Assembly (NCBI RefSeq): GCF_001592305.1
Contig: NZ_BCWR01000004.1
Coordinates: 518,572-582,571, forward strand
DNA: 64,000 nucleotides
Reading direction: 5' to 3'
Source of the DNA: Hydrogenophaga taeniospiralis CCUG 15921
GTDB taxonomy: Bacteria; Pseudomonadota; Gammaproteobacteria; Burkholderiales; Burkholderiaceae_C
A program made the translations under genes and the position numbers. Position 1 is the first letter of the stretch; every line of letters begins with the position of its first letter. The notes beneath the pieces are model-generated. The model had not been told where the DNA came from and made no database searches. It saw only the letters and a list, made by a program, of their open reading frames with translations. This document shows positions 46,133 to 54,700 of this stretch, piece after piece.

Positions 46133-46591
46133 TCATCGGTAACTGATGTCCGCCGCGTCACCCTCACCACCCGGCTGGCCGTCTTTGCCGAGTGACGACA
46201 GATCGAAGTCATCGCTCTGGCCCGGCGAACGGTACACATACGGTTTGCCCCAGGGGTCCAGCGGCACCGCCTTTTGCAGATACGGCCCGGACCATTTGGC
46301 CTCGTCCTGCGGCCGAACGACCAGGGCGTTCAAGCCCTGCTCCGTGGTCGGGTACCGGCCCGTGTCCAGGCGGTAGGTGTCCAGCGCCTTGCTCAGCCCT
46401 TCGATCTGGGCCTTGGCGGTGCCGCGTTCGGACTTGCCCAGCTGCGCAAAGTACCGCGGTCCGACATAGGCCGCCAGCAGACCGATGATGACGATCACCA
46501 CCAGCAACTCAAGCAGGGTGAAGCCGCGCGAGCGCACCGGTCGCGAAAAAGCTGAGCGAAGAAAAATGAAACAGACTGGCTTGTCGGACAT
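46133..46591 (-). CDS. gspG: Major pseudopilin (GspG)
   Basis: This 152-aa protein has a leader ending RSRG and the mature helix FTLLELLVVIVIIGLLAAYV, with Glu5. The GspG signature follows: GPRYFAQLGKSERGTAKAQI, then YRLDTGRYPTTEQGLNALVV and KAVPLDPWGKPYVYRSPGQ. The C-terminal Ca-binding-like segment is DDFDLSSLGKDGQPGGEGD. Its homology is the clearest of the four pilin-like proteins. ATG 46591 was chosen; an ATG at 46633 would overlap the FN3 gene end. It opens the machine module, after the giant exported proteins. Confidence 0.9.
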   Translation of the reverse strand: MSDKPVCFIFLRSAFSRPVRSRGFTLLELLVVIVIIGLLAAYVGPRYFAQLGKSERGTAKAQIEGLSKALDTYRLDTGRYPTTEQGLNALVVRPQDEAKWSGPYLQKAVPLDPWGKPYVYRSPGQSDDFDLSSLGKDGQPGGEGDAADISYR

Positions 46592-46629
46592 GGGGGTGCT
46601 CGTAGGGGAACAGTTGCGCTGATGCAATT

Positions 46630-49600
46630 TCATGGCTGATCGATGCGGATCTGCCATCTGAAGCCCAGGGAGGACTTGATGAACGTGGGACTGAGCTTGA
46701 ACGGCGAGCGAAGCGTCACGGTGTCGTTGGTGCGCCCCATGCCGTACCGACTCACGGCACCGAACCTCAGCAGCGGCTGAACCACCTTCATGCCCATCGG
46801 AGCGCCCACCAGACGCGCGTCAATTCTCCCCGCATCCGGGCCGATGTTGTTCACATCCGCGCGCAGCTTGTACTCCCAGGTCCGCCGGTCCACCCGCGTC
46901 TCGCTGACCAGCGTCGTGCCGCACATGTACACGTTCCGGTTGTCGGTGCGGCTCAGCCCGCTCCAGCCTCGGTCGAGGTTCACCATCTGATACGGCTGCC
47001 CCGTGATACCGAAGTAGTTCGGGTCCAGACTGTTGACCAGGCCCACGTTGATCTGGTACCTGGTGATGAACTCCGGCACGCAATCGCTGACCCCGGTGAC
47101 GGTGGCCTCCTGCATCACGTTCCAGTTCTCCGGCGTGAAGGTCAGCTCCGCGGGCGCGACCACCCCTTCATTGGGCCGGCTGGAGGACAGCGGCACAACA
47201 ACGGCGGCCGTCGGGCGAGTGCCCAGGCGCAGCGCGATCTTGACGCTCTTGCCTCTTTCGGTCGTGAGGCGAACGCGCTCTGGGTTGCGCTCCACCAGGA
47301 AGCCCGATTGCTGCGCCGGACGAACCACCACCGCTCCCGGCGCGAACGCCTGCGCGCTGCCTTTGGCATCGGTCACCGCGGCGTACACGTAGTGCACCCC
47401 CACCGGCAGGTCGCTCACGTCCCAGTCGTGGTGCCCGCTTTGCACCCCGGCCGGCATCGCGATGCCTTCGACGATCGGCGTGCCATTGAAGGCCGTGTTG
47501 GTGCTGCTGCGGTAGAGCGATACCGTGGGCGGGATGTTCGGGTCGTTGCTCTCCCAGGCCACCCGCACGATCCGGCGCTCGCCCATCAGCTCGCCCACCG
47601 TGGCTTTGCTGGGCGACAGCAGGGTGATCGAGGGCGACACGTAGGGCGCGGTGCTCACGTGCAACAAGCTGGGCTCGGTCCAGTCGCTGCTCTCGTTCTT
47701 CGCATCGATCGCCCGGGCCCGCCAGTAGTACGGCGTGCGGTCGTTCAGCGAGGGCGTGACGATCCAGCCGGTGTTGGGCGACTCGCCCTCGGTCACCAAC
47801 TGGGTCAGGGCCGCGTCCTGGAACACCTGGAAGCCGTAGCGCACGGTGTCGCCGTCCGGGTCGGTGACCGCGTTGAGGAGCAGGCTCGGCTGCAGGGTCT
47901 CGGTCCAGGCGCCGTAGCCCGGGTTGCTGACCGTGGGCACAGGCGGGAGTTCGTTCACCGCGTTGACCCGGAAGTCGCCCCCCACCCAGGCCGACTCGGC
48001 GCGCCCGTCCTGCGCTTTGACGCGCCACCAGTAGCGCTGGTTCTCCACCAGGGTGGGCGTGGTCCACAGCGTCTGCCCGCTGCCGGAGGCGATCACCTGC
48101 CCTGAGCTGCGTTTGTCGGCCGAGTCGAAGGTGTTGGCCGTGTCCACCTCGAACACGTAGGTGAGCAGGTCGTTGTCGGCGTCGCTGCTGTTCTGGATCA
48201 CCAGCGTGGTGCTGGGCGACGTGCTTTCGCTGCCCGCGGCCGGGCTCACCAGCACGGGCGCGCTGGGCGCGGCGTTGCCGGTGTTGACCGTGAAGGCGCG
48301 CGCGGCGGTCTGCGTCGTGGCGCCGTGGGCGTCCCGGGCGATCACGCGCCAGTAATACTGGGCGTGGTTGGTCAGCGCCTGGGGCGGCGTCCAGCTGGTG
48401 CTGCCGCTGGGGTCGGCACTCAGATCGGCCACCTCGGTCACCAGCTCGCTCAGCGCGGCATTGGCGTAGACCTTGACGCTGTAGGTGATCGTGTCCTCGT
48501 CGCGGTCGCTGCTGTTGGTCCAGGTGAGCACCGGGGTCAGCGTGGCCACCTCGCTGCCCGGCGTGGGGCCGGTCAGGTTGAAGGCATCGGGCGGGTCGTT
48601 GAAGGTGTTGACCGTGAAGCGGCCGTTGACCCAGGCGCTGTACACCGTGCCGTCAAAGGCCCGGGCGCGCCACCAGTAGCGGGTGTTGTCGTTCAGGTCG
48701 CTGGGCACCTGCCAGGTGGTGGGCTGGGCCACCCCGCCGATCGCGGGGGCCTTGGGCACGGTGGTCGTGGCCACTTGCTGGGTTTCGGCCGCGTCGGAGA
48801 ACACCTCGAACTGCAGTTGTGTGGTCGGGTCGTTCTCTTGGGTCGAGGTCATGACCGACAGCGTGGGTTTGAGCGAAGTCACCTGCGTGCCCGCCAGCGG
48901 CGAGACGACGGTGGGCACGCCCGGGCCCGGCGCCGGGGTGTTCTCGGCGTTGACCTGGATGCTGGCCGAGCGCGTGGCCGACAGCAGGCCGTCGCTGGCG
49001 GTGTAGACGATCACGTAGGTGCCCGCCGATCCCTTGGGCGGTGTCCACTCGAACACCGCCGTGGCCAGCCCGGGGTTGTTCGGGTTGGCGGGTTGCTGGG
49101 TCAGGCTGGCGCCGGTGGGCAGGGGGGCGGCCGTGAGCGTGACCGGCTTGCCCTGCGGGCTGCTGGCCTCGACCAGGAACGACACGGTCTTGAGCTCGTC
49201 CGTGACCCGGTTGGGAATTAGCTGGATCACCGGGGGCAGCGCCTGCACGGGCGGCGCCTGGAACTCGGTGGTGTACTCGCCGGTGCTGTTGGCATCGAGC
49301 AGGTTGATCCAGTATTCGATCTGTTTGGTGTCCTTGTTGCGGGTCTTGGACAGCCAGACGTTCTCGCCGAGGATTTCCTTGGCGTCCGAGCGCAGCACGC
49401 GGCCCAGGGCCTTGGTGCCGCCGTACGGGTCGCGCAAGCGCACGTACACGAAGCCCGCCGTGGGCGGCATGCTCAGGCGGAAGTTGGCCGTCTCGCCCGA
49501 GCCGGTGGTCGCCGTCAGGGTGGCCAGCGCGGTCTGGTCGGTCACGAGGGTGTCGGGCCCGTCGGACTCGTACAGGCGGATCACGTCGCCGTCTTTGGCG

Positions 49601-50649
49601 AGGAAGTCGCGCACGGTGTCGCGCCCCGGCAAATCCACCCGCACGTCGCGGATCAGGAAGTGCGCGTTGGTGGCCTGCATGATGGAGGTGAGCGCCCCGC
49701 CCAGTTCGTCGGCGTGGGTGAACTTGGCCGTGAATTCGACGAACTTGCCCGCCAGCGTGGTCTCCATCACCCAGCGGCCCATCTTGGCGCTCTGGGGCGC
49801 GATGTCGCCGAAGTCGATCAGCAGGCTGTTTTGCACCGGGGCGTCGTTCACATAGCTGCCGGTGAGCAGGAAGTTGATCAGCAGGCCCTGGTTGTTCTCC
49901 ACGATCTTGGGCTGGGCCGAGTCGATCTTGAGGTTGCGGGCCACGGCCAGGCCGGTGTTGTTCACCCGCACGCCCAGGGTGAAGGGCTCCACGGGTTCGA
50001 TGGGCGCGGTCAGCGCGTCGTCGGCCCACACGTCTTCGGGCAGGAAGTAGTCCAGCGTGAGCAGGGGCAGGGGTTTGACGGTGATCACGTCGGGCGTCAC
50101 GTCCAGCACGGTGTCTTCGCCGCCGTAGTGGTAGGTCAGGCGCGCGCCCACCAGGTATTTCTTGCCCAGGGGGTTGCTGGCGGCAGCACCCGGCGCGGGG
50201 ATCAGCAGCCAGTTGATGGCCGCCGTGGTCTGCGGGCCGACCGAGCCGGTGCCGTCCACGTCGGAGATGTTCTGTTTGTTGGACAGGCGGATGAAGAATT
50301 TGGCCGAGAGGTTGTTGGGGTCGCTCGTGATCGCCACCGGTGTGCCGTCTTCTTCGGTGACCTTGACCTCGACCTTGACGTTCTCCACCACCCCGGCGTC
50401 GGTGGTGTTGTTGATCTTCATCTCGGCGTCGAAGGCCTGGCGCTCCAGCGTGAGTTCTTGCTTGATCTCGATCTTGACCCGCGCGCACACGGTCTCTTGC
50501 GCCAGCGCCGGCAGGGCCACCAGGCCCAGCACCATGACCGCGACGGCGGCGCGCGCGCGCCCCAGCAGCGATCGCGCCCAGATGTGGTTCACCGAATGGC
50601 CCTCCATCTCAGGCCCTTTGTTTCTGGTGTGCATAGACGTTGTACGCAT
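46630..50649 (-). CDS. Giant exported FN3/Ig-repeat protein
   Basis: This 1339-aa protein has a long signal peptide (SLLGRARAAVAVMVLGLVAL, cut near PALAQE). An N-terminal CARDB-like beta domain (VCARVKIEIKQELTLERQAF) leads to a tandem set of about four to five FN3-like repeats, each near 95 aa with the hallmark YWWRARAFDG/YYWRVIARDA/YWWRVKAQDG. The C-terminal region contains RIVRVAWESNDPNIPP, then a cysteine-containing CVPEFITRYQINVG. Such proteins are cell-surface or secreted adhesins. ATG 50649 was chosen; an ATG at 50634 is possible. It lies directly before the secretion genes, so it is probably a cargo or surface component. Confidence 0.8.
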   Translation of the reverse strand: MRTTSMHTRNKGPEMEGHSVNHIWARSLLGRARAAVAVMVLGLVALPALAQETVCARVKIEIKQELTLERQAFDAEMKINNTTDAGVVENVKVEVKVTEEDGTPVAITSDPNNLSAKFFIRLSNKQNISDVDGTGSVGPQTTAAINWLLIPAPGAAASNPLGKKYLVGARLTYHYGGEDTVLDVTPDVITVKPLPLLTLDYFLPEDVWADDALTAPIEPVEPFTLGVRVNNTGLAVARNLKIDSAQPKIVENNQGLLINFLLTGSYVNDAPVQNSLLIDFGDIAPQSAKMGRWVMETTLAGKFVEFTAKFTHADELGGALTSIMQATNAHFLIRDVRVDLPGRDTVRDFLAKDGDVIRLYESDGPDTLVTDQTALATLTATTGSGETANFRLSMPPTAGFVYVRLRDPYGGTKALGRVLRSDAKEILGENVWLSKTRNKDTKQIEYWINLLDANSTGEYTTEFQAPPVQALPPVIQLIPNRVTDELKTVSFLVEASSPQGKPVTLTAAPLPTGASLTQQPANPNNPGLATAVFEWTPPKGSAGTYVIVYTASDGLLSATRSASIQVNAENTPAPGPGVPTVVSPLAGTQVTSLKPTLSVMTSTQENDPTTQLQFEVFSDAAETQQVATTTVPKAPAIGGVAQPTTWQVPSDLNDNTRYWWRARAFDGTVYSAWVNGRFTVNTFNDPPDAFNLTGPTPGSEVATLTPVLTWTNSSDRDEDTITYSVKVYANAALSELVTEVADLSADPSGSTSWTPPQALTNHAQYYWRVIARDAHGATTQTAARAFTVNTGNAAPSAPVLVSPAAGSESTSPSTTLVIQNSSDADNDLLTYVFEVDTANTFDSADKRSSGQVIASGSGQTLWTTPTLVENQRYWWRVKAQDGRAESAWVGGDFRVNAVNELPPVPTVSNPGYGAWTETLQPSLLLNAVTDPDGDTVRYGFQVFQDAALTQLVTEGESPNTGWIVTPSLNDRTPYYWRARAIDAKNESSDWTEPSLLHVSTAPYVSPSITLLSPSKATVGELMGERRIVRVAWESNDPNIPPTVSLYRSSTNTAFNGTPIVEGIAMPAGVQSGHHDWDVSDLPVGVHYVYAAVTDAKGSAQAFAPGAVVVRPAQQSGFLVERNPERVRLTTERGKSVKIALRLGTRPTAAVVVPLSSSRPNEGVVAPAELTFTPENWNVMQEATVTGVSDCVPEFITRYQINVGLVNSLDPNYFGITGQPYQMVNLDRGWSGLSRTDNRNVYMCGTTLVSETRVDRRTWEYKLRADVNNIGPDAGRIDARLVGAPMGMKVVQPLLRFGAVSRYGMGRTNDTVTLRSPFKLSPTFIKSSLGFRWQIRIDQP

Positions 50650-50690
50650 GAGTGGGTGGGGGAAGGAAGAAAGAGAAAGCAAAGAAGTGC

Positions 50691-51032
50691 TCAGAGGTAG
50701 CTGGCGGTCTTGTGGCCGCTGGGGCCGAGCACGGTCTTGCCCACCACGCCGTAGTCGGCCTGCAGGTTCACGTGCAGCGTGGTTTCCAGGTAGCTGCCTT
50801 CGTCGGCGACCCAGGTGTAGATCGTGATGTCGTCCCCGTCGGCCCGCGACCCGGCGGGCTCGGTGCCGATGACGGTCTTGAGTTGGGTCAGGGACATGCC
50901 TTCGGTCACCACTTCGTACGCGCCGTAGAGGTCTTTGGAGTGCAGTTCTTCGTTGTCGCTGCCTCCGCAGGCGGTTAGGAGCAGGGTAGAAGCGATCAGA
51001 GCTAGGAAATGGCGTTTGAATAGAGGGTGCAT
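50691..51032 (-). CDS. Small lipoprotein (BamE/SmpA-like fold suggested)
   Basis: This 113-aa protein has a clear lipoprotein signal MHPLFKRHFLALIASTLLLT with lipobox LTAC-G, then a short acidic linker. The domain YEVVTEGMSLTQLKTVIG ... ITIYTWVADEGSYLETTLHV resembles the small alpha/beta SmpA/BamE/BLIP-like fold (GMSLTQLKTVIG is the helix typical of these proteins). It would be anchored in the inner or outer membrane. It lies between the toxin-immunity pair and the FN3 giant, with normal GC content, and could be an accessory of surface assembly. The fold assignment is tentative. Confidence 0.65.
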   Translation of the reverse strand: MHPLFKRHFLALIASTLLLTACGGSDNEELHSKDLYGAYEVVTEGMSLTQLKTVIGTEPAGSRADGDDITIYTWVADEGSYLETTLHVNLQADYGVVGKTVLGPSGHKTASYL

Positions 51033-51059
51033 GAGCGAGGATTCAGGGCTACTAGTTCG

Positions 51060-51089
51060 ATATTAAAATTGAAATTTCGGATCGAACAA
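51060..51089 (-). promoter_or_regulatory. Weak candidate promoter before the small lipoprotein
   Basis: In an AT-rich 130-base gap, leftward TTGTTC (51084-51089) and TAATAT (51060-51065) are 18 bases apart, and the latter is 28 bases from the lipoprotein ATG. Both match the sigma-70 consensus only partly. The gap 51033-51162 has no gene. Confidence 0.22.
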
Positions 51090-51162
51090 ATCAAGGAAGA
51101 ATATTAGAAAAGAGAAAAACCAAACCCCAGGAATGCATGAAAAACCAACAAACTCAAATAGG

Positions 51163-51780
51163 CTAAACGAATGTATCCATGACAACTAAGTGACTCCATG
51201 AGTCATCGAATGCACCCGAAAAATAAAATAAACCAACGCCAGCCCGAATGATTGGAAGAAGCGGAGCCAGTCCGTAATGAAGAATAACTGCCGATGATGT
51301 AAAGTCAGAAAACACTAGATCAGCAGCCAACTTTGCTTCACGAGCGGTTACGCAATTCGGGTCTAGGCAAACCAAACCGATATTAAAATCCAATTTTGAA
51401 ACAAACTCTTGCCACCCGGGGATTAAGGTCACCAAGTAAACCAAGCAAGCCTGCTCGCCGGATGAAATCTCAAAAATTTCAGATGAAATGAAAACGCAAG
51501 AGCTCAAAACTTTTAAACGTGAAGCAAGCCTATATTTCGCACCCAAACCTTCAAATCGCTCTACAACCAAAATATAGAAATCCAAATTTTTACCTTGAGA
51601 TGCCAACTCCTTTCTGGCAAGCTCAAGCGATTTCTCTCTCAATTCACTGCGTTCAGAGCTATAGATTCCCCTCTTTGACTCGTGCTCAACAATGAAGCCA
51701 GAAAACAAATGTGCACCCGAAGGTAGACGTCGCTCACTCAGCACATCCAACGCCTGCACTTGAAACTCGCTATTGCCCAT
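51163..51780 (-). CDS. Candidate immunity protein for the RHS toxin tip
   Basis: This 205-aa soluble protein has no recognised family. It begins MGNSEFQVQALDVLSERRLP and has an alpha/beta look with two hydrophobic stretches (LKVLSSCVFISSEIFEISSG; AVILHYGLAPLLPIIRAGVG). There is no signal peptide. ATG 51780 is 5 bases downstream of the RHS stop (51786-51788), giving tight coupling; a TTG overlapping that stop is less likely. The DNA is much richer in A/T than the flanking genes. A small orphan gene of foreign composition right behind an RHS toxin tip is the standard layout of a cognate immunity gene, which is the basis of the call. Confidence 0.6.
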   Translation of the reverse strand: MGNSEFQVQALDVLSERRLPSGAHLFSGFIVEHESKRGIYSSERSELREKSLELARKELASQGKNLDFYILVVERFEGLGAKYRLASRLKVLSSCVFISSEIFEISSGEQACLVYLVTLIPGWQEFVSKLDFNIGLVCLDPNCVTAREAKLAADLVFSDFTSSAVILHYGLAPLLPIIRAGVGLFYFSGAFDDSWSHLVVMDTFV

Positions 51781-51785
51781 AGAAC

Positions 51786-54700
51786 TCAATAATCATAATG
51801 ATCCCCTGTGGAGTCATTCCAATGAGGCCCTCGATTTTGAGGATCTCCAGGCCCATAGTTGTGAGGCGGGTCATCTCGGATGAATTTTTTACCGCCAAAG
51901 TTAAACTGACACTTCCCTGTTTTCTTGCCGAGATTATCAACTGCAGGGACCTTTTCAAAAGGAGCATTCATCGGCAAGCCCATTCTTCGCTTGGCTTCAC
52001 GAAATGCACCATTTCTACCTGCACCCGGCGGACTGAAATTGGGAGGCCTTGCGTTATGCACCAACGCCCCATCCACCCCAACGAAGAAGGTGTGCGCATT
52101 AGCCACCTCCAGGTTGAACACCGGGACGGTTCTTTTCTCGATGCGGATGTCTTCAATGATGGCAACGCGTTCAGCCTGGCCTGAACCAGCCAGCGCATCA
52201 GGCGGCTCATCCCCACGGCCCTTGAGCAGCAGCTGCCCGCCCTTCCTCAGCAGGATGGCGTCCCTCCAGCCTTCCGTGGTCTTGAACGGGTGGCCCTCGG
52301 TGGCGGTGATGGTCTGGCCACCGTCCAGCGTCAGGTGCACCAGCACCGTCTCGGGCCTCGTGCTGGTGACGATGTCGGTGACCTTCTCGTAGCTCAGGCG
52401 CTGGTCCAGCCGCTGGCCAGCGCTGTTCTTGGCGCTGCCCGGCTCTTTCCACTCCGCCAGCGCCAGCACCTCGTCTCCGGGCCTCAGATCCTTGATCGCC
52501 TTGCGCTCGGTTCGACCCCATTGCGCGTCCTGCGCGCTGGCGCCCATGGGTTTGACGTGCACCTCGATCTCGGGCGTGAAGCTGTTGCCGAACAGGCCGC
52601 CCAGCGCACCCAGCCCGGCGCTCAAGAGCTTGCCGAACTTGCCGCAGGGGTCGGGCAGCGGCAGCATGTCCCACAGGCAGTCGACCAGGCACTCCTTGGC
52701 GTTGTCCCCCCAGTTGACCTGCCCGCACGCGGCCATGTCCATGAGCGCGCTGGTGGCGTTGCACATGAGGTTGCAGCGGATGTAGTTGGCCGCCATGCAG
52801 GGAAGCATTTCGCCGGTGGGGTCGGTGTAACGGTGGGGCGCAGCGCCCGCGTAGGCATACAGGTTGATGCCACCCTCGAACCCGATCGGGTCGCGGCTCA
52901 GGTAGCGCCCGGTGGCCGGGTCGTAGAAGCGCCGGTCGTTGTAGTGCAGCCCGGTCTCGGCGTCGAAGTACTGGCCGGGGAAGCGCAGGTGGTTGACCAT
53001 GGCCAGACTCGGGTCGGCACTGGTCTGCACGGTGGCTTTGCCGAAGGCGTCGTACTCGGCCGCCCAGACGAGCTTGCCCGCCTTGTCGGTGATGCGCTGG
53101 GGCGTGCCCAGGTGGTCGTTGTGGTAGTAGACATAGCGGCTTTGGCCCGCGTTGGCCGGGTCGGGGATGCGCGCGTACAGCGGGCTGTCGCTGTTGCTGC
53201 GCTGGGGGTTCCAGCCGTAGCTGACCTGCACCTGCCCGCTGGCGTTGGCTTCGGCCAGCAGGCCCCATTCGCTGTGCAGGTAGTGGGTGGTGTCGGTGGG
53301 CGTTTCCTTGCGGATGCGCCGGTCAAACGGGTCGTAGGTGTAGCGCGCGATCAGGCCGTCGGCGCCGTCGCGCACTTCGCTCAGGCGGTTGAGCGCGTCC
53401 CAGACGTAGCGCTTGGTGCCAGCGGCGCCGCTGATGGCGCTGTGGGTCTGGCTGACGAGGTTGCCGGCAGCGTCGTAGGTGTAGGTGATGCTGCCGCCAC
53501 CCTCAGCCGGGCGTTGCGTGAGCTGGCTGGCGTTGTCGTATTGCCAGGCGAGCGCGCCGGTGCGGTCGTGCGTGACGCGGTTGTTGTTGGCGTCCAGCGT
53601 GAAGGTTTCGCTGCGGCCAGAGAACAGGGGGCCTTCGACCTTGACCAGGCGCCCGGCGTCGTCTCGCGAGTAGTCGATGACCGTGCCGTCGCGTGTGCTG
53701 CGGGTCACGTCAGCGAGCTTGCCGAACTCGTTCTGCAAGTCGAACACCGTGGCCTGGGCAGGGTTGAGCACCTGCAGGCGGGTGAGCTCCTGGTAGCCGT
53801 TGAAGGTCTTGCGCTGCACGCTGCCACCGGGCAGCACGATCTTGGTCGGCTGGTACCACTGCCATTCGGAGACGCTGAGGATGCCTTCGCCGGGAATGGT
53901 GGCGCTTTCCAGCTGGGCGCTGGCGTCGAAGGTGTAGCTGATGGTCTGGCCGTCCGGGCCGGTGTAGGTCTTGGTCTGGCCGTTGCCGTAGTAGGTGTAG
54001 CTGTGGGTCAGGTTGAAGCCGGCCGTGCCTGCCGTGGCGCCATCCTTGCGGGTGAGGGTTTCGTTCAGCAGGCGGTCGGCGCCGTCGAAGGCGCTGACCG
54101 ATTTGTATTCGGCGTCTTCCCACTCCAGCAGGTTGCCGGTCTTGTCGTAGCGGAAGTCAATGGTGCGCGCCAGCGTGCCCAGGGCGTTGTACTGGCGCTG
54201 CTGGGTCACCCGCCCGGCGTCGTCGTAGCTGTAGACGGTCTTCTGGCCGTTGGCCTGTTCGACTTCGGTGGCGCGTTCGGCGGCGTCGTAGCTGTAGCGG
54301 GTGGTGTTGCCCAGCGGGTCGGTCTTGCTGACCATGAGGTCGCGCCGGTCGTAGCCGAAGGTGGTCTTGCCGCCCCGCGGGTCGGTCACTTCGATCACGT
54401 TGCCGCGCACGTCGTGCACCAGCTTGAGCGTGTTGCCCAGCGGGTCTTTCATCTGCGTGGCCTGACCGTGCGGCGAGTACTCGTAGTAGTAGGTCTTGCC
54501 CTCGGCGTTGGTGATGGCTTTGCGCCGGCCGACCTTGTCGTAGGCGTAGCTCTGGACACGGCCCTCGGGGCCGACGTTGTCGCTGCGCAGGCTCAGCAGG
54601 TTGCGCTCGTTGTAGCGCTGGATGCGCTGGAACGTGGGGTAGCGGATGAGGCTGGCCTGGTGGAAGTTCTTGTCGGTGCCGTCGGCCTCGGCGTAGTCGA

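Noticed and set aside
37881..46591. Classical complete T2SS (gspC-N) or type IVa pilus (pilMNOPQ) operon
   Set aside because: GspH/I/J/K, PilM and a prepilin peptidase are missing, and the secretin has extra TPR and cohesin-like parts, so I describe it as T2SS/pilus-like only.
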